A stretch of 64,000 bases of DNA from Hemicordylus capensis (Eukaryota > Chordata > Lepidosauria > Squamata > Cordylidae): contig NC_069661.1 in the NCBI RefSeq assembly GCF_027244095.1, forward strand, positions 13,526,001 to 13,590,000, read 5' to 3'. A program made the position numbers and the translations under genes. Under the pieces are notes generated by a model, which saw only the letters and a program-made list of their open reading frames with translations, searched no databases and had not been told where the DNA came from. Positions within the stretch are counted from its first letter, which is position 1. Each line of letters begins with the position of its first letter. This document shows positions 1-10,560 of the stretch, piece by piece.

Positions 1-1760
1 TGGCGGCAGCACTGGTGGCCTTTTGAAACACAAACGCCGTGCCCAGAAAAGCAGTGGGGCAGCAGAGGACCAGGTAAGGACCCGCTTACCTCATTTTTAA
101 AGTACCCAATCCCCACCCCACTGAACCGGATGTTCAGTTGCGGGTGTCCAAGACAGTTTGGCGCTTCCCTAAGGTGGCATTGAACCAGTTCAGGCACATC
201 CCTACCTTTAACTAGATGGGTCAGCTGCAGTGTGATCCTCTGCATGTTTACCAATAAATAAGCCCCACTGACTTCAAGGAGATTTTCTCCCAAGTAAGTG
301 TGCATAGTATTGCAGCTTTAGAAATATGAATGAAGAAATCTAAAGCGGTGCTAAAATACTCTCTAGGGGGGGAAATACACAATCCAATCGGAGTGTGCAC
401 AGACCATTTGGCATGGTTCAGCTGACCCCACTGGCTGGACCAGCCGGGTCAACGAACTGGTTCAAAGTAGCTCATGATCAAACTGCATGAACTGGCCTGG
501 TTTGCAAGCAAGACTGGTTCGTGATTGAACTGGCTCTGCACATCTCTACAACCCAATTGCTGGTCAACCACTGGTCAAGTGTAGCTAATGACTCCTGCCA
601 AATAGCTTCGGTTCAGTTTTGCTGTACTCCTGGAACACATGAAGACAAACAGCTCAGCCATTCTCCTGCTTCAGCAACCTTTGACCTTTTTTCACTGGCT
701 TTAAATGTGGCCTGGTCTTTCCTTACACTTTTTCATAACGCTCTCACAGCATCATCTTCTGTTTCTCCACTAAGAGATCTTGCTCCAATATGTCCCTCTG
801 GTCAAAAACTATTCGACTTGGCCTAGAAAGCAAGAGAAATTGTTCTAAAATATTTTCAGAAGACTTTTTTCATTGTCGAAGGGGTGCCGAAAGGTGTACT
901 TGATCAGTTTCTCTGTCTGACTATATTCTTTGCTCGTAATCCTCCCGCTGGTAATCCTAATCTGTTTGCTTTTCTTGTCACATGGGAAGGATCTTTAAGC
1001 TTCTCAGGACAACCTACAGTAAATAAACCAACAGGTTGGCAAAGCATCATATGGCTTCATGTCCAGGGTGCAGAAACTGGAATATGGGAATTTACCCCAA
1101 ACAGCTAAGAAAGCAATGTGTCCAGAGCAAAATGGTCGCATTGTTAGGCTTCTGAGGATAATTTGTTCCAGCCGATGCTTCCCAAGCCATCTTGGATACA
1201 CATGGGATCATGTTGAGAATTAAAGACTGGTCTTATAAACACATGAGAATATTAGGAGAGTCCAAGCTCTGAAGTCCAAGCTTCAAAGCTCGATACAGCC
1301 CTCCTAAAAGCAGAGATCAGGTATAAGGTAAATTCTTTTTTTTTTACATCAAGTTGCCTTTTTGGATAGCCTTAATTAGCACATTCCCCTTAGAGCCTTA
1401 TCCTCCTAACCATTTGTAATACTGTTTTGCTATTACAAAGAAGGGATTTTTAAAATGAGGAAATTAGTAATTAAAGACTGACTCCCACCCTTGCAGGAAC
1501 AGAAACTGCCATAGGACAATTCACAGAGACACTATTCAAAGGGCAATGGTGGCCTTGTCCCATACGTCCTGCCTCTGACCTTAAGATTTTCTTTGGAGGC
1601 TCTGCTCCAAGTGCCCCTACCAAACGAAGTGAGGTGGGTGGCCAAGGGAGAGAACTTTTTGGGTGGTGGCACCCCATTAAATGGAATCGCCTCCCCAGTG
1701 AGACCTGCTTGGTGCTGTCACTTTGTTCTTTTAGATGCCAGGTGTTCACTCAGGCTTTTA
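1..1760. other. Intergenic, no gene recognised
   Basis: I see no convincing exon here on either strand; the open frames are short and lack family motifs. The stretch around 390-550 (repeated 'actggttc' and 'ggttca' words, then 'gcacatctcta') resembles a decayed terminal region of a DNA transposon, but no repeat pair or target duplication could be placed. Confidence 0.4.
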
Positions 1761-1769
1761 AAAATTGAT

Positions 1770-2160
1770 TTGTTAAAAAACGTTATTTAAGTGTTTTGTA
1801 TTGTGTGTGTGTGTGTTGTGATTTGTTTGTCGTGTTTTGTGTGTTTTTACTGGATTTTTTTTAATGTCCTGTTGTGAGTCACCCAGAGAACAATTTGTTA
1901 TGTATGGGGTAAGGTAAAGTGTGCCATCAAGTCAATTTCGACTCTTGGTGCCCACAGAGCCCTGAGGTTTTCTTTGGTAGAATATAGGAGGGGATTACCA
2001 TTGCCTCTTCCCACATAGTATGAGATGATGCCTCTCAGCACCTTCCTATATCACTGCTGCCCAATATAGTACCAGCGGGGATTTAAACCAGCAACCTTCT
2101 GCTTGTTAGTCAAGCATTCCCTATGTATGGGGTAGCTAACAAATAAAGTTTATTATTATT
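1770..2160. repeat. LINE-like 3' tail interrupted by a SINE
   Basis: T-rich sequence leading to 'gtgagtcacccagagaa' resembles the conserved 3' ends of reptile LINEs ('tgagccgcccagagt' type). It resumes after the SINE as 'atgtatggggtagctaac' and 'aataaagtttattatta'. The words 'tatgtatggggta' on both sides of the SINE look like its target duplication. The LINE family cannot be named. Confidence 0.45.
1909..2120 (-). repeat. tRNA-derived SINE (type B, Sauria-like)
   Basis: On the minus strand the head reads as a tRNA-like promoter ('gactaacaagcagaaggt', then a B-box-like stretch), followed by a body that on + contains 'gtgccatcaagtc', 'cacagagccctg' and 'tttggtagaata'. The same unit recurs at 14800-15035 and 40775-41010. 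The family resembles Sauria/Squam-type SINEs, but the exact name is not certain. Confidence 0.6.
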
Positions 2161-3767
2161 TATTAAACATAAACGGCTGTAGGGCAATTCATAGAAACAC
2201 TGTTCAAAGGGCAATTGCAGAAATAGATCGTGCTATGGGGCAATTTATACTGAGATACTATTCCAAGGGCAGTTACTTGTTAGGCAGCAACTGAGATCAG
2301 CCAGATGTAATAAAATGGGCCAAACCTGTAAGCAATACATTTGTAAATGAAGTTGCCAGTGATCATTACTGAGTGGAACTGACTTGTACGGCACTATATT
2401 AAATGCTGCATGGAACTTGTGCTTCAACTCTCTGTAGGGGCACTGCGGAAGATATGGCGAGGAGGTTTGGTAGTGTGGCCCCCTTTTCCCCTTTGCACGT
2501 GTAGGATGTTATAGATTTCTTATACTCATACCTATAAAGGGTTTCACTTTAAACTTTTGTAACCTTGTTATGTATCAGGGTAGCCTTGACCCCAATAGGG
2601 GAGGTTCGTTCCTGGGCAGATGGAGCCCAATAATCAGCCCAGACGAGAGGAGTTACGAGCAAAGCTTTATTTACTCTTAAGCAGTAAAGGTGCTGCTCGA
2701 CTCATGTCAAAGAGCAGGACCCAGACTCATACAGAAAGCAATATATTTATAGTCAAAATTATTCTACAGAATGCAACCGCATAGCAAGCTCATCATCGTG
2801 ACTAACCAAGGTTAGGAAACGTGTGCAGACTGCCAGCCGGTCCATCCCAGCCTTATCTTTCAGCACTAGCTGAAAGGTTACTCTGACTTTAAGCAAAGGG
2901 AAAAGTACCAGTAAACAGATCCAAGAACTACTGACAAAGCTCAAAGCAGATCCTTGAGACCAGTTAAACAAAATGGGGTTGCTTATGTCAAGCTGTGCAC
3001 TTCAATACCTAATTTGCCATACATCACTTGTAATCCTGCCTTTCACTGAAGACTGTGTATCAGAATTTGGGAAGCTTGAATTTGGCAACCGTACAGCAGA
3101 ACAGCAAGATTCCCCCACCCCCCTTGTCACCACTGGAGCAGCTTTTCAGGACCAATCTGACCCTTGCAAGCTTCGCATGGCACACTTCTCCTTATACTCT
3201 TTGCAGAGCTTGCAAGAAGCGCAAGGAAAGAAGATGAGGCTGTCAGCAAGCTTCCCTTCTCCCTGAGCACTTGCAAGGGTTGGCTTCAAAGGGGGGCTGG
3301 ACTGGACCCCACAAAGGATGTGGGGCAAGGCAACACTGGGTGCCTTGCCTCAAGTCCTGCAAAGCTTTGGGCCACCTCTGTTTCTAGCTCTGCCCGGTAG
3401 TGTTGCCAGCCGTCCCGTATTATACAAGAAGGTCCCATATCGGAAGCAAAAAGTGCTTGTCCCTTACGAGACACTGTTCCCTCATATTCTTGGAAGAGCC
3501 TGAGGCTCCCCCTCATCCCTCAGTGCATTTGAACCCTTTGAAGTCTGGCTGAAGTCCATATTATAATGAGAAAGAAACAACAAAGTTCCCAAAAGAAGCC
3601 CCAATTGCTCTGCAAACAATTGGCCGGGTTTGTTTACATCTTTCAAAACATTTCCTTGTCAATTGCAAACAGAGCCACAGGCTCCCACTAACTGACTCAC
3701 CACATCTAGCATATAAAGCAACCTTTCAGTGAGGCTTTCAGTGACAGCCATGGCAAAATGGGAAGAT

Positions 3768-3768
<1 letters not shown>
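2161..3768. other. Intergenic, no gene recognised
   Basis: No coding region is supported. The block 2580-2760 has a reversed polyadenylation-like motif and reads like a decayed terminal repeat, but no partner repeat is present, so it is not called as an element. Confidence 0.35.

Positions 3769-3808
<40 letters not shown>
3769..3808. repeat. (GT)20 microsatellite
   Basis: Uninterrupted GT dinucleotides over about 40 bases; a likely length-variable locus. Confidence 0.95.
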
Positions 3809-3811
<3 letters not shown>

Positions 3812-4197
3812 GCTGAGGGATTTTCTGAATTTTTCACCTATCACTTGCTCCATGTCTAAGTGGGATGGTCTGTGTGAACAAGAAGCTTTGTGATCTCATG
3901 GGGCTTGTGCTGTTTTGTTGCTGTTACAAATGCATTGCTACTCAGGCTTCTGATTACCCATGGGATGACGCCCCCACGACACACATGCACTCCACCGGAC
4001 TTGTGTTACCAAGAGTTCAGGCAATGGAATGTTGGCAACCCTACTGCCTGTGGGGTAACAGACATTTAATCTGCATGCAAAGCATGTTCTCTGCCACTGA
4101 TCTTGCTGTAAGCTGTATTGTGGACGTGCAGTTTGGCTGCTTTCAGAGGAAGCTTCCGCTCAGCATAACAGAAGGGCAGCACAATCGCTTCTTGAGG

Positions 4198-4515
4198 AAC
4201 ACAGGAAGCTGCCTTCTGCTGAGCCAGACCCTTGATCCATCTAGCTCAGTATTGTCTACACCAGGCCTGTTCAACTTAGGCCCCCCAGCTGGTTTTTTGA
4301 CTACAACTCCCATAATCCCCAGCCACAGTGGCCAACAGCCAACATTTGCAGGAGGGCCAAATTTGAGCATCCTTGGTCTACACGGACTGGCAGTGGCTCT
4401 CCAAGGTTACAGGCAGCAGTCTCTGCCAGCCCTACCTGGAGATGCTGCCAGGGACCTAACCTGGGCCTTCTGCATGCAAAGCAGATGCTTTACTACCAAG
4501 CCCCTTCTCTTTCCC
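4198..4515 (-). repeat. tRNA-Ala-headed SINE (type A) split by a hAT MITE
   Basis: Read on the minus strand, the head has a tRNA-like 'gcatctgctttgcatgcag' segment (TGC at the anticodon position, suggesting tRNA-Ala). The body contains 'gactcctgcctgaaaccc'-type sequence and the tail 'gagctagatgga...ctgactcag'. The copy is interrupted at 4262-4375 by a palindromic MITE flanked by GTCTACAC on both sides. Related copies lie at 19570, 31710, 33640, 44600, 45538, 47045 and 52605. Confidence 0.75.
4262..4375. mobile_element. hAT MITE with perfect 8-bp TSD
   Basis: Element of 114 bp starting CAGGCCTGTTCAAC and ending TTTGAGCATCCTTG, so the termini are imperfect inverted repeats. The interior contains 'actacaactcccataatcc', typical of a very common palindromic MITE in reptiles. 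GTCTACAC stands at 4254-4261 and 4376-4383, an exact 8-bp target duplication, as made by hAT transposases. Confidence 0.85.
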
Positions 4516-5022
4516 TCTGTATGAAACTGTCCAGGGAACTCATACTGCAGGCCAGCTTTCAGAAGTTGTTAAGAAATTTCCCTATGTGGTGTCTGCAAAA
4601 CTGGGAGTGTAAAAAAGAGCATAAAAATCAATTGCACCAATTTGCTTGAAAACCAAGAATGTGCCTTTTGATCTGCATGAAAAAAATGAGGAAGAGCTGA
4701 GCATGTTATTGAACAAGGAGTTCCAGAACAAATGCACAGGCCCAGTGGGCAATGCCATTTGCACCAATATTAAAGGCTACTGGTATGGTAGACTATGTGG
4801 AGATCATAAGCACACTGTGAAGATGGCACTTAAGCAGCATCTGTATCTAGTGTCTGCACTCAACCAGAGGCGTCTCTAGAAAATAGTACCTAGGGCAAGC
4901 ACTGAAATTGCACCCCTGTCCAAACATCTGACTGACATCCATCTTTCAGATAACTTTTCGATAATATCAGCTCAAAAATGCAATTAATCTTTTAATCAAC
5001 AAATTATGGCACTACATGAAAA

Positions 5023-7701
5023 TTATAACTGCACCTTCCTTGCTTTCACTGATGCAAATTGGTCTACTATGTGATCAAAGTCAGTTTTTTCCGTTTCTTC
5101 TCTTTCTACACTCAGCAGAGCAAGGTCACAGAGTCCACCTTGACCCATAGAGGCTCTCAAATACGGAAGTATTAGTTTTAGCTTGCTGTATGATCTCTCA
5201 CAGCTGGCAAGGGAAACTACAATGGTTAGCATTATCTGAATAGCATTGCAAAGATTGGGGAAGACGCTCTTATCTCCATACTGAATAAGAAATTTGAGAA
5301 GCTCTTCAGGTCTTGATATTTTCATGTTGGTCCGAACTGATAGCAACATTCTGCAATCCAAAATTTCTTCATATAGCTCTCCACCATCAACATCAGAGCT
5401 GTACAATTCAGCAAAATTTTCGCACTTCTTCTTTAGGTCATTTCTCTTGGCACCGTAACACAGTCCCTCGATATCGAGAAGGAAGCCAAACTTGGCGTCT
5501 GTGTTGTGCAAATGAGTGAAACTTTCGTCCATTTCTCTGTGAAGATGGTCGAGTGTTCCCTTCATGACTCTTTCCATTTCCTCCTTAGCTGTTAACCCAG
5601 CATCTCTTGAGTTCTCATCAGCCATTTGTTTCTTTTGTATCTGATATCTTTCAACTGCAATATTCCATTCTTGACAGAGACCAAGTCCTTCTTCGAGTGA
5701 CTTACTGACCAACACTTCTCTTTCATCATCAAAATGATCCCGGAGGGCTTTCAATTCCAGGGCAGCATCGTGGAAGTTAGTGCTAGGATCCTGCAGCCTC
5801 TTTTGAATATGGTCAATGCGAATGAGTACTTTGTTCCAGAATCCTAACAAAGTCAGAAAATCGTAACTCAACATGCAGTTGTACAGTTGCCTTGCATCAC
5901 TTCTTGTTTCACTGGTCTCATTTTCATTGTCTATCATGTCCTGAAGAACTTGAAGTATCTCCTTAAGGTACTTGTTGACAGGCTTCACTGCTTCTGCCCT
6001 TGCACTCCACCTGCTTTCAGACTCTGACTCAACAACCACAGGCACGGCGTTTTTGAGTTTTTCCCAGCGTTGTGTTGAGTGAGAGAAAAACACATAGAGA
6101 GCTTCGATGGTTCCAAAAAATGTGGCCATCATTGTATCCTGTTCGGCTGCATGTACACCCACCAAGTTGAGTGAGCGATAGTCACAACTCACAAACACTG
6201 CCAGGTTGTTTTTCTCACTTATTCTTTGATAAACACCACTTCTGTGTCCAGCCATCACAGCAGCATTGTCATAGCACTGTGACCGACAATCTTGTAGCTC
6301 CATTTCATCCTTCTCTAACTGTTTCAAGATGTCTTCAACCAAGCTCTCAGCATCCTTCCGGTTTACCTGGATAAAACCAAGGAAGGACTCTCTAACATGG
6401 ACTGCTTTCCTCTCACAATCAATTTCCACATATCTCACTACTTCTGACATCTGCTCACTGTGTGCCTTATCAGGAGTTGAGTCTAACATGAGACCATAGT
6501 ACTTGGCCTTACGAATGCTGCTCAGCAGACTCTGGCGAACAGTGGATGCCATCATGTGGATGAATTCGTTCTGGACACCCGGTGAAAGATAAGATGTGGA
6601 TCCAGGATGACTTTCCATATGAGTGAGGTGTTCTTTCATGACAGGGTCAAAGATGGCCAGTAGTTTCAATAAGCCAAGGAAATTTCCTACATTGGAGTCG
6701 TCATTGCCTAGCTGAAGTGACTCCCTGTGTCCTTGTACTGCCAGGTTCTGAGTCGCAAGGAATTTTATGCAGTGAAGGATTCTCGTCAAGATATCCTGCC
6801 ACTCCTGCTTTTCTTTTGCAATCTGTGGCTGAAGTACTGCGTCAATAATTCCTCTGTTTTTAACTAAATTTCTTTCCATTTCTTTCCACTGTATGAAGCA
6901 CTTCCGATGATTCTCGGCCTTTTCATGAACACTAATCCTTTCTGGTTTTTTCCAGTGGTTGAATCCACTTTCCTGTTCCAATGAGGACTGATGGCCTGAC
7001 TGGGAATAGAGAAGACAACAGATACAAAATGCAGACCTTTTAGAAGGGGAATAGACCAGCCATGAGCGAGTCACTTCCACACCATGACCATTTCCCAATT
7101 TCCTCTTGAACCAAGTTTTGCTCATTGAGCGGTTATTTGTTGGTAGGAAAGGCCCCTCACTGTTCTGGAAATACTTTGAACCCAGCTTTATTATTTCTGT
7201 TCTCAATGTGTCAGGCAGAATTGCTTTTCCAGTATCTTTGTCGAACTTCAGAAGTCCAATGTCATGTTGTTCAATCACTTCTAGTATGACAGTTTGAGGC
7301 TTTTTGACACCATCCAGTTTACTAGGTTCAGTGACATCAGGTTCAGTCTTGTCAGGTAAAATCTCATCAATAAACTCAATATCACCACCACCTTCCCCTC
7401 CTGTCATGTCCATGTTCTCTGTGGCAGCCTCACTCTTAATCTCGTCATACTCGAACTTCTCCGACTTGACTTCCTCATCCTCGGCTGGTGACGCATTTGT
7501 ACTTGCTCCACTTTCAGATTCTAACAAAATCGTAGCAGGTGCAGGCAACTCCATGGAAGGTGATGAACTACTTGTTCCGGGCTTTTCAAAGAAAGACATG
7601 AAGAACTTGCTCAACTTCTTGGCTTCCTCCGCCTCCAACTTTCGTCTCTTCCGTCCTTCAGCTCCACTTTCCTTCTTCTTCGTGAGGGAACGTCGCACCA
7701 T
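5023..7701 (-). CDS. hAT-family transposase, ZMYM1-like
   Basis: An uninterrupted frame of 892 codons. It resembles hAT transposases annotated as zinc finger MYM-type protein 1-like. The first 40 residues are basic (KRRK runs), fitting a nuclear signal; residues 45-130 are acidic and Ser-rich. A TTF-type zinc finger covers about 195-270 (FCICCLLYS near 225-233). Of the RNase H-like catalytic core, Asp407 (LMLDSTPD), Asp478 (QCYDNAAVMAG) and Glu835 (ASCERSYSKL) are visible, and the C-terminus from about 825 is the hAT dimerisation region. The hAT CxxH motif before LNL reads C506-D-Y-R509, so the usual His is Arg. The start is ATG 7701 in a good context (A at -3, G at +4). It would catalyse cut-and-paste movement in the nucleus. 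The frame could be a young transposon or a retained gene; only expression and orthology would tell. Confidence 0.9.
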   Translation of the reverse strand: MVRRSLTKKKESGAEGRKRRKLEAEEAKKLSKFFMSFFEKPGTSSSSPSMELPAPATILLESESGASTNASPAEDEEVKSEKFEYDEIKSEAATENMDMTGGEGGGDIEFIDEILPDKTEPDVTEPSKLDGVKKPQTVILEVIEQHDIGLLKFDKDTGKAILPDTLRTEIIKLGSKYFQNSEGPFLPTNNRSMSKTWFKRKLGNGHGVEVTRSWLVYSPSKRSAFCICCLLYSQSGHQSSLEQESGFNHWKKPERISVHEKAENHRKCFIQWKEMERNLVKNRGIIDAVLQPQIAKEKQEWQDILTRILHCIKFLATQNLAVQGHRESLQLGNDDSNVGNFLGLLKLLAIFDPVMKEHLTHMESHPGSTSYLSPGVQNEFIHMMASTVRQSLLSSIRKAKYYGLMLDSTPDKAHSEQMSEVVRYVEIDCERKAVHVRESFLGFIQVNRKDAESLVEDILKQLEKDEMELQDCRSQCYDNAAVMAGHRSGVYQRISEKNNLAVFVSCDYRSLNLVGVHAAEQDTMMATFFGTIEALYVFFSHSTQRWEKLKNAVPVVVESESESRWSARAEAVKPVNKYLKEILQVLQDMIDNENETSETRSDARQLYNCMLSYDFLTLLGFWNKVLIRIDHIQKRLQDPSTNFHDAALELKALRDHFDDEREVLVSKSLEEGLGLCQEWNIAVERYQIQKKQMADENSRDAGLTAKEEMERVMKGTLDHLHREMDESFTHLHNTDAKFGFLLDIEGLCYGAKRNDLKKKCENFAELYSSDVDGGELYEEILDCRMLLSVRTNMKISRPEELLKFLIQYGDKSVFPNLCNAIQIMLTIVVSLASCERSYSKLKLILPYLRASMGQGGLCDLALLSVEREETEKTDFDHIVDQFASVKARKVQL

Positions 7702-7749
7702 GGTTTTCTAATTTATATAAAGGCATTTGTTTATTGTTATGTCAACATC

Positions 7750-7893
7750 CTGCTATTCCTCCAAGAAGCCCAGAGCAGTCTCCATGGTTATGTTTATCCT
7801 CACCACAACCCAGTAGGGTAGGGTAGGCTGAGAGGGAACATTTGAACTCGCGTCTCCCCAGTCCTAGTCCAACACTCAAACCGCTACACTATG
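7750..7893 (-). repeat. tRNA-derived SINE (type C), partial
   Basis: On the minus strand: tRNA-like start ('gtgtagcggtttgagtgttg', 'gagttcaaat'), then 'ctgggttgtggtgaggata' and 'gggcttcttggagga'. It matches copies at 17785-18015 and 37745-37930. Confidence 0.6.
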
Positions 7894-7907
7894 CACATGA
7901 AAGTGGG

Positions 7908-8573
7908 GAGGGGTGTTACTTGTTTTGCAGGACTTTCAGTGAATTATGAGAAGAACTGATAATTGCAGTGATTCATTCTTGAGCATCTACAGCTAAACAG
8001 TTCTTTTATTTCCTGCTTTTTTTTCCTGCCCACATGGGAGCAGATTTTGCAAGCTCCCTCCCTTGACAGGCCTTCCCTCAATCACCATCCCTAAGGTGCT
8101 TTTTGTACGCATGCATAGAAAGCTAGGACATTCTTTTTTCCTTGTTGCACAATAATGCTTTTCCAGTACACTGGACTTCCTGAGATCCAGCACCCTCACA
8201 CCTGTTTCTGCATTGGACACCCCTTAATATATCTTTAATATATTTCAATATATTTTTATGCTCATAAATAATACATTTCTTCCAAGCTCTGAAAGCCACA
8301 CTTTGTAGAAATGAGTTCCACAAGTAAATGAAGGCTTGAATGGGAAAAGCCCTTTCTTTGGTAGTTCTGAACCAGTTTTATTCCATACTATGCTCATTAA
8401 AGCAGCGGGGGGGGGGGGGTGTTACTTGTTTTGCAGGACCTTCAGTGAATTATGACAAGAACCGATAGTTGCAATCATTCATTCTTGGGCATCTACAGCT
8501 AAACAGTTATTTTATTTCCTGGCTTGCATGGGAAAAGCCCTTTCTTTGGTATTTCTGAATCAGTTTTATTCCA
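7908..8573. repeat. Local direct duplication, about 110-bp unit
   Basis: The block from 'gtgttacttgttttgcagga' to 'ttttatttcct' at 7912-8019 recurs at 8420-8520. A second word ('gggaaaagccctttctttgg' onward) occurs at 8341 and 8529. The copies differ at a few bases. A run of G stands at 8406-8419. This looks like a segmental duplication next to the transposase's 5' side. Confidence 0.7.
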
Positions 8574-9000
8574 AGTTCTAATATGATGGGAGGAGGAAAA
8601 AAAAGACTCCTCCCTCTCTCTCTCTCCATTATGCATCATTCTATAAACTTCCTAACACAGAGGGTTCCCTCTCACCTTTGTTTTCCAAACGTTTTTCATT
8701 GTACATTTTGTAAATTAGTGATGGTTTGTTTTTTAGTTGTATGCTGCTCAGGGAGAAGAACTTTCTGAAAGGCAGTTAGAAATGCTTGAATTACTCACAT
8801 TAAAACTGCAGAAGGCGGGGGACCCCAAACAATTCAGCCTTTCCTCCCAGAGAAAGTGTAGTTCTGCCTCTGGTGCTCGCCAGCGAAGGGAAGGCACAGG
8901 GGGTTCGGTTAGTCCCGGTCAGTCTTTCACTGCTTTGCCGAAATTTGGAGAGCACACCTGCACTGGGAAAAATAAAACCAGTGGGCCTCATGCATTATTT

Positions 9001-9140
9001 GCCAATAAGCTCAGAGGGCGCTCCGCCACCGGCCAATGGGAACAGAGCGTTTGCAACTAAGTGTAGCAGCGAGTTGGGGCTGCCGAGGTCCGGCCATGGC
9101 TCTGCAGTGCAGGGCGTCCGGAGGCGGCGGTAAGCAGCGC
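9001..9140 (+). promoter_or_regulatory. CpG-rich block with CCAAT box, ATG and splice donor
   Basis: CpG-rich sequence with 'ggccaatgggaac' (CCAAT box) near 9031, an ATG in strong context at 9096 (ggccATGG), and after 34 coding bases a good donor (GGCG/gtaagc, cut after 9129). The phase left over (1 base, G) equals the phase needed by the first recognised PPEF2 exon at 34743. It could instead be the CpG-rich promoter of the hAT element, whose end lies at 9306. Speculative. Confidence 0.35.
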
Positions 9141-9345
9141 CTGCTGCCCGCAGAACCAGCCAGCAGTATCCGCGGCACCAGTTTCCCGGCAGTGGGGCTG
9201 TCCAGCCTGGGTTCTGTCACTGCATTGGAAGCAGTGGCACTGGCGCCCCCCTTCAAGTGGCACCCACGGCACGTGCCATGCCTGCCCTACCCTAGACACT
9301 CCTCTGGAGTGGGTGGGGTTCCCTATGGGAGGAGGCACTCTAGAC

Positions 9346-9487
9346 CAGGACTGCATAACTTCAACTTCAACTCCACAGAAGTAGTTGGACTACAGCTCGT
9401 ATCATCCCCAGCCATAGTGGCTAATAGTCAGGAATTATAGGAGTTGCAATCCAACATCTGCAGGAGGGCTGAAGTTGTGCAACTCTG
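9346..9487. mobile_element. hAT MITE, 142 bp
   Basis: Starts CAGGACTGCATAACTTC and ends GTTGTGCAACTCTG, with the inner inverted words 'gactacagctc' and 'gagttgcaatc'. Flanks are ctctagac (9338-9345) and ttctagac (9488-9495), an 8-bp target duplication with one mismatch that fits the nTCTAGAn preference known for Buster-type hATs. Confidence 0.8.
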
Positions 9488-9495
9488 TTCTAGAC

Positions 9496-10560
9496 CCAAC
9501 CACAGCCATTCAAGGCTTTAAAGAGCAAAACCAGCATTTCAAATTCTGCTCAGAAGAAATTGGGATCTAACACAGAGTCAAAACAAGTGTGACGTGCTCC
9601 CAACAGCTCACTTAGGCCAATAATCTGGCTATGGTGTTTTGAACTTGCTGAAGTTTCCAAGAATTGTTCAAAGGCAGCCCCACATGGAACATATTCTAAT
9701 AGTCCAGTTTAGATAGCAGAGCATAACCCTATTATTAGACTTTATTACTTTTTATAGTTTATATTAATTATATTATAGGTTATTGTTCTAATTTCATAGC
9801 CTTTGTACATTTTAACAGATTCTAGCTTTAGAGCAATGTTATTTATAGTTCTTATAGTACCACCTTTTAACCCTATAGTTATTATTTTTACAATATAGTT
9901 ATTTCTACAAGGATGCAAAGAATTCAGAAAAAATAGAATTCAGATAAAACAGAAGGGGACAGAGCAGAACCAAATAAAGCAATGTTTCTCAACCTTTTTG
10001 GAATCAAGGACCGGTAAATTCTTTGTGTGGACTTTCAAGGACCGCTACATTCTTCCTGCGCAGTTTCCCTGACCAGCAGTTAGTAAAGGAGTTTCAAGTT
10101 TATCTGTTAGTACTATACTACAGACGTGCACAACTCAAATGACCTGGTGGGCCAAAACTGACTGTGTTGACTGATGGGGGCAGAGGTCAATTTTTAGGAC
10201 ACTGATTATTAAAGTAACACTGAACAGCAATCAATTAATTAAATCAAATTAAGTTTTTCTCTTCATTTTTGTTAAGATTATACTTTGATCCTTCACCACA
10301 CAGGCTTTTATAAGAAGGAAAGAGAGAAGTGAGATGGGGAAAGAAAGAGGGAAAGGCTTGGCTTGAGAAAGAGAGACAGAGGGATAGAAAAAGGAAAAGG
10401 GGATGGGGCAGGCTTGAAGGGAGAAAAAGCAAGAAAAGAAAGGTGGAAAAAGAATAGGTAGGTTTGGCTTGAGGGAGGGAGAGAAAGTTGAAAACCAAAC
10501 TGATGGAAAGAACCACCCCACCGCGCAGCACCTCGCTCTGCTTGTTGCTTGCCTTCCCAT
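9496..10560. other. Decayed repeats, AT-rich and purine-rich DNA
   Basis: 9496-9715 contains LINE- or DNA-transposon-like words ('ggctttaaagagcaaaacca', 'tctaatagtccag') too decayed to name. 9720-9930 is AT-rich. 9985-10250 contains 'gtttctcaaccttttt', typical of hAT MITE ends. 10310-10490 is a purine-rich (GA) tract whose long open frames on the other strand are low-complexity artefacts. Confidence 0.45.

Larger units (their letters stand above)
4865..9306 (-). mobile_element. Autonomous-type hAT transposon
   Basis: Encloses the transposase frame at 5023-7701. The left end starts CAGAGGCGTCTCTAG and the right end is the complement of CAGAGGAGTGTCTAG, giving about 14 of 16 matching terminal bases. 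The first 150 bases also match the start of the non-autonomous element at 23521, and the last 65 match the ends of the elements finishing at 16057 and 24598. The expected 8-bp duplication is not found (cactcaac on the left, gagtgggt on the right), so the two ends may not come from one insertion, or one flank has changed. A SINE (7750-7893) and a local duplication (7908-8573) lie between the reading frame and the right end. Confidence 0.6.

Noticed and set aside
2580-2970. Terminal-repeat-like block with a reversed polyadenylation motif
   Set aside because: No partner repeat, no target duplication and no coding remnant, so it cannot be supported as an element.
5313-7711. Plus-strand frames opposite the transposase
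   Set aside because: Shadow frames of the 892-codon minus-strand gene.
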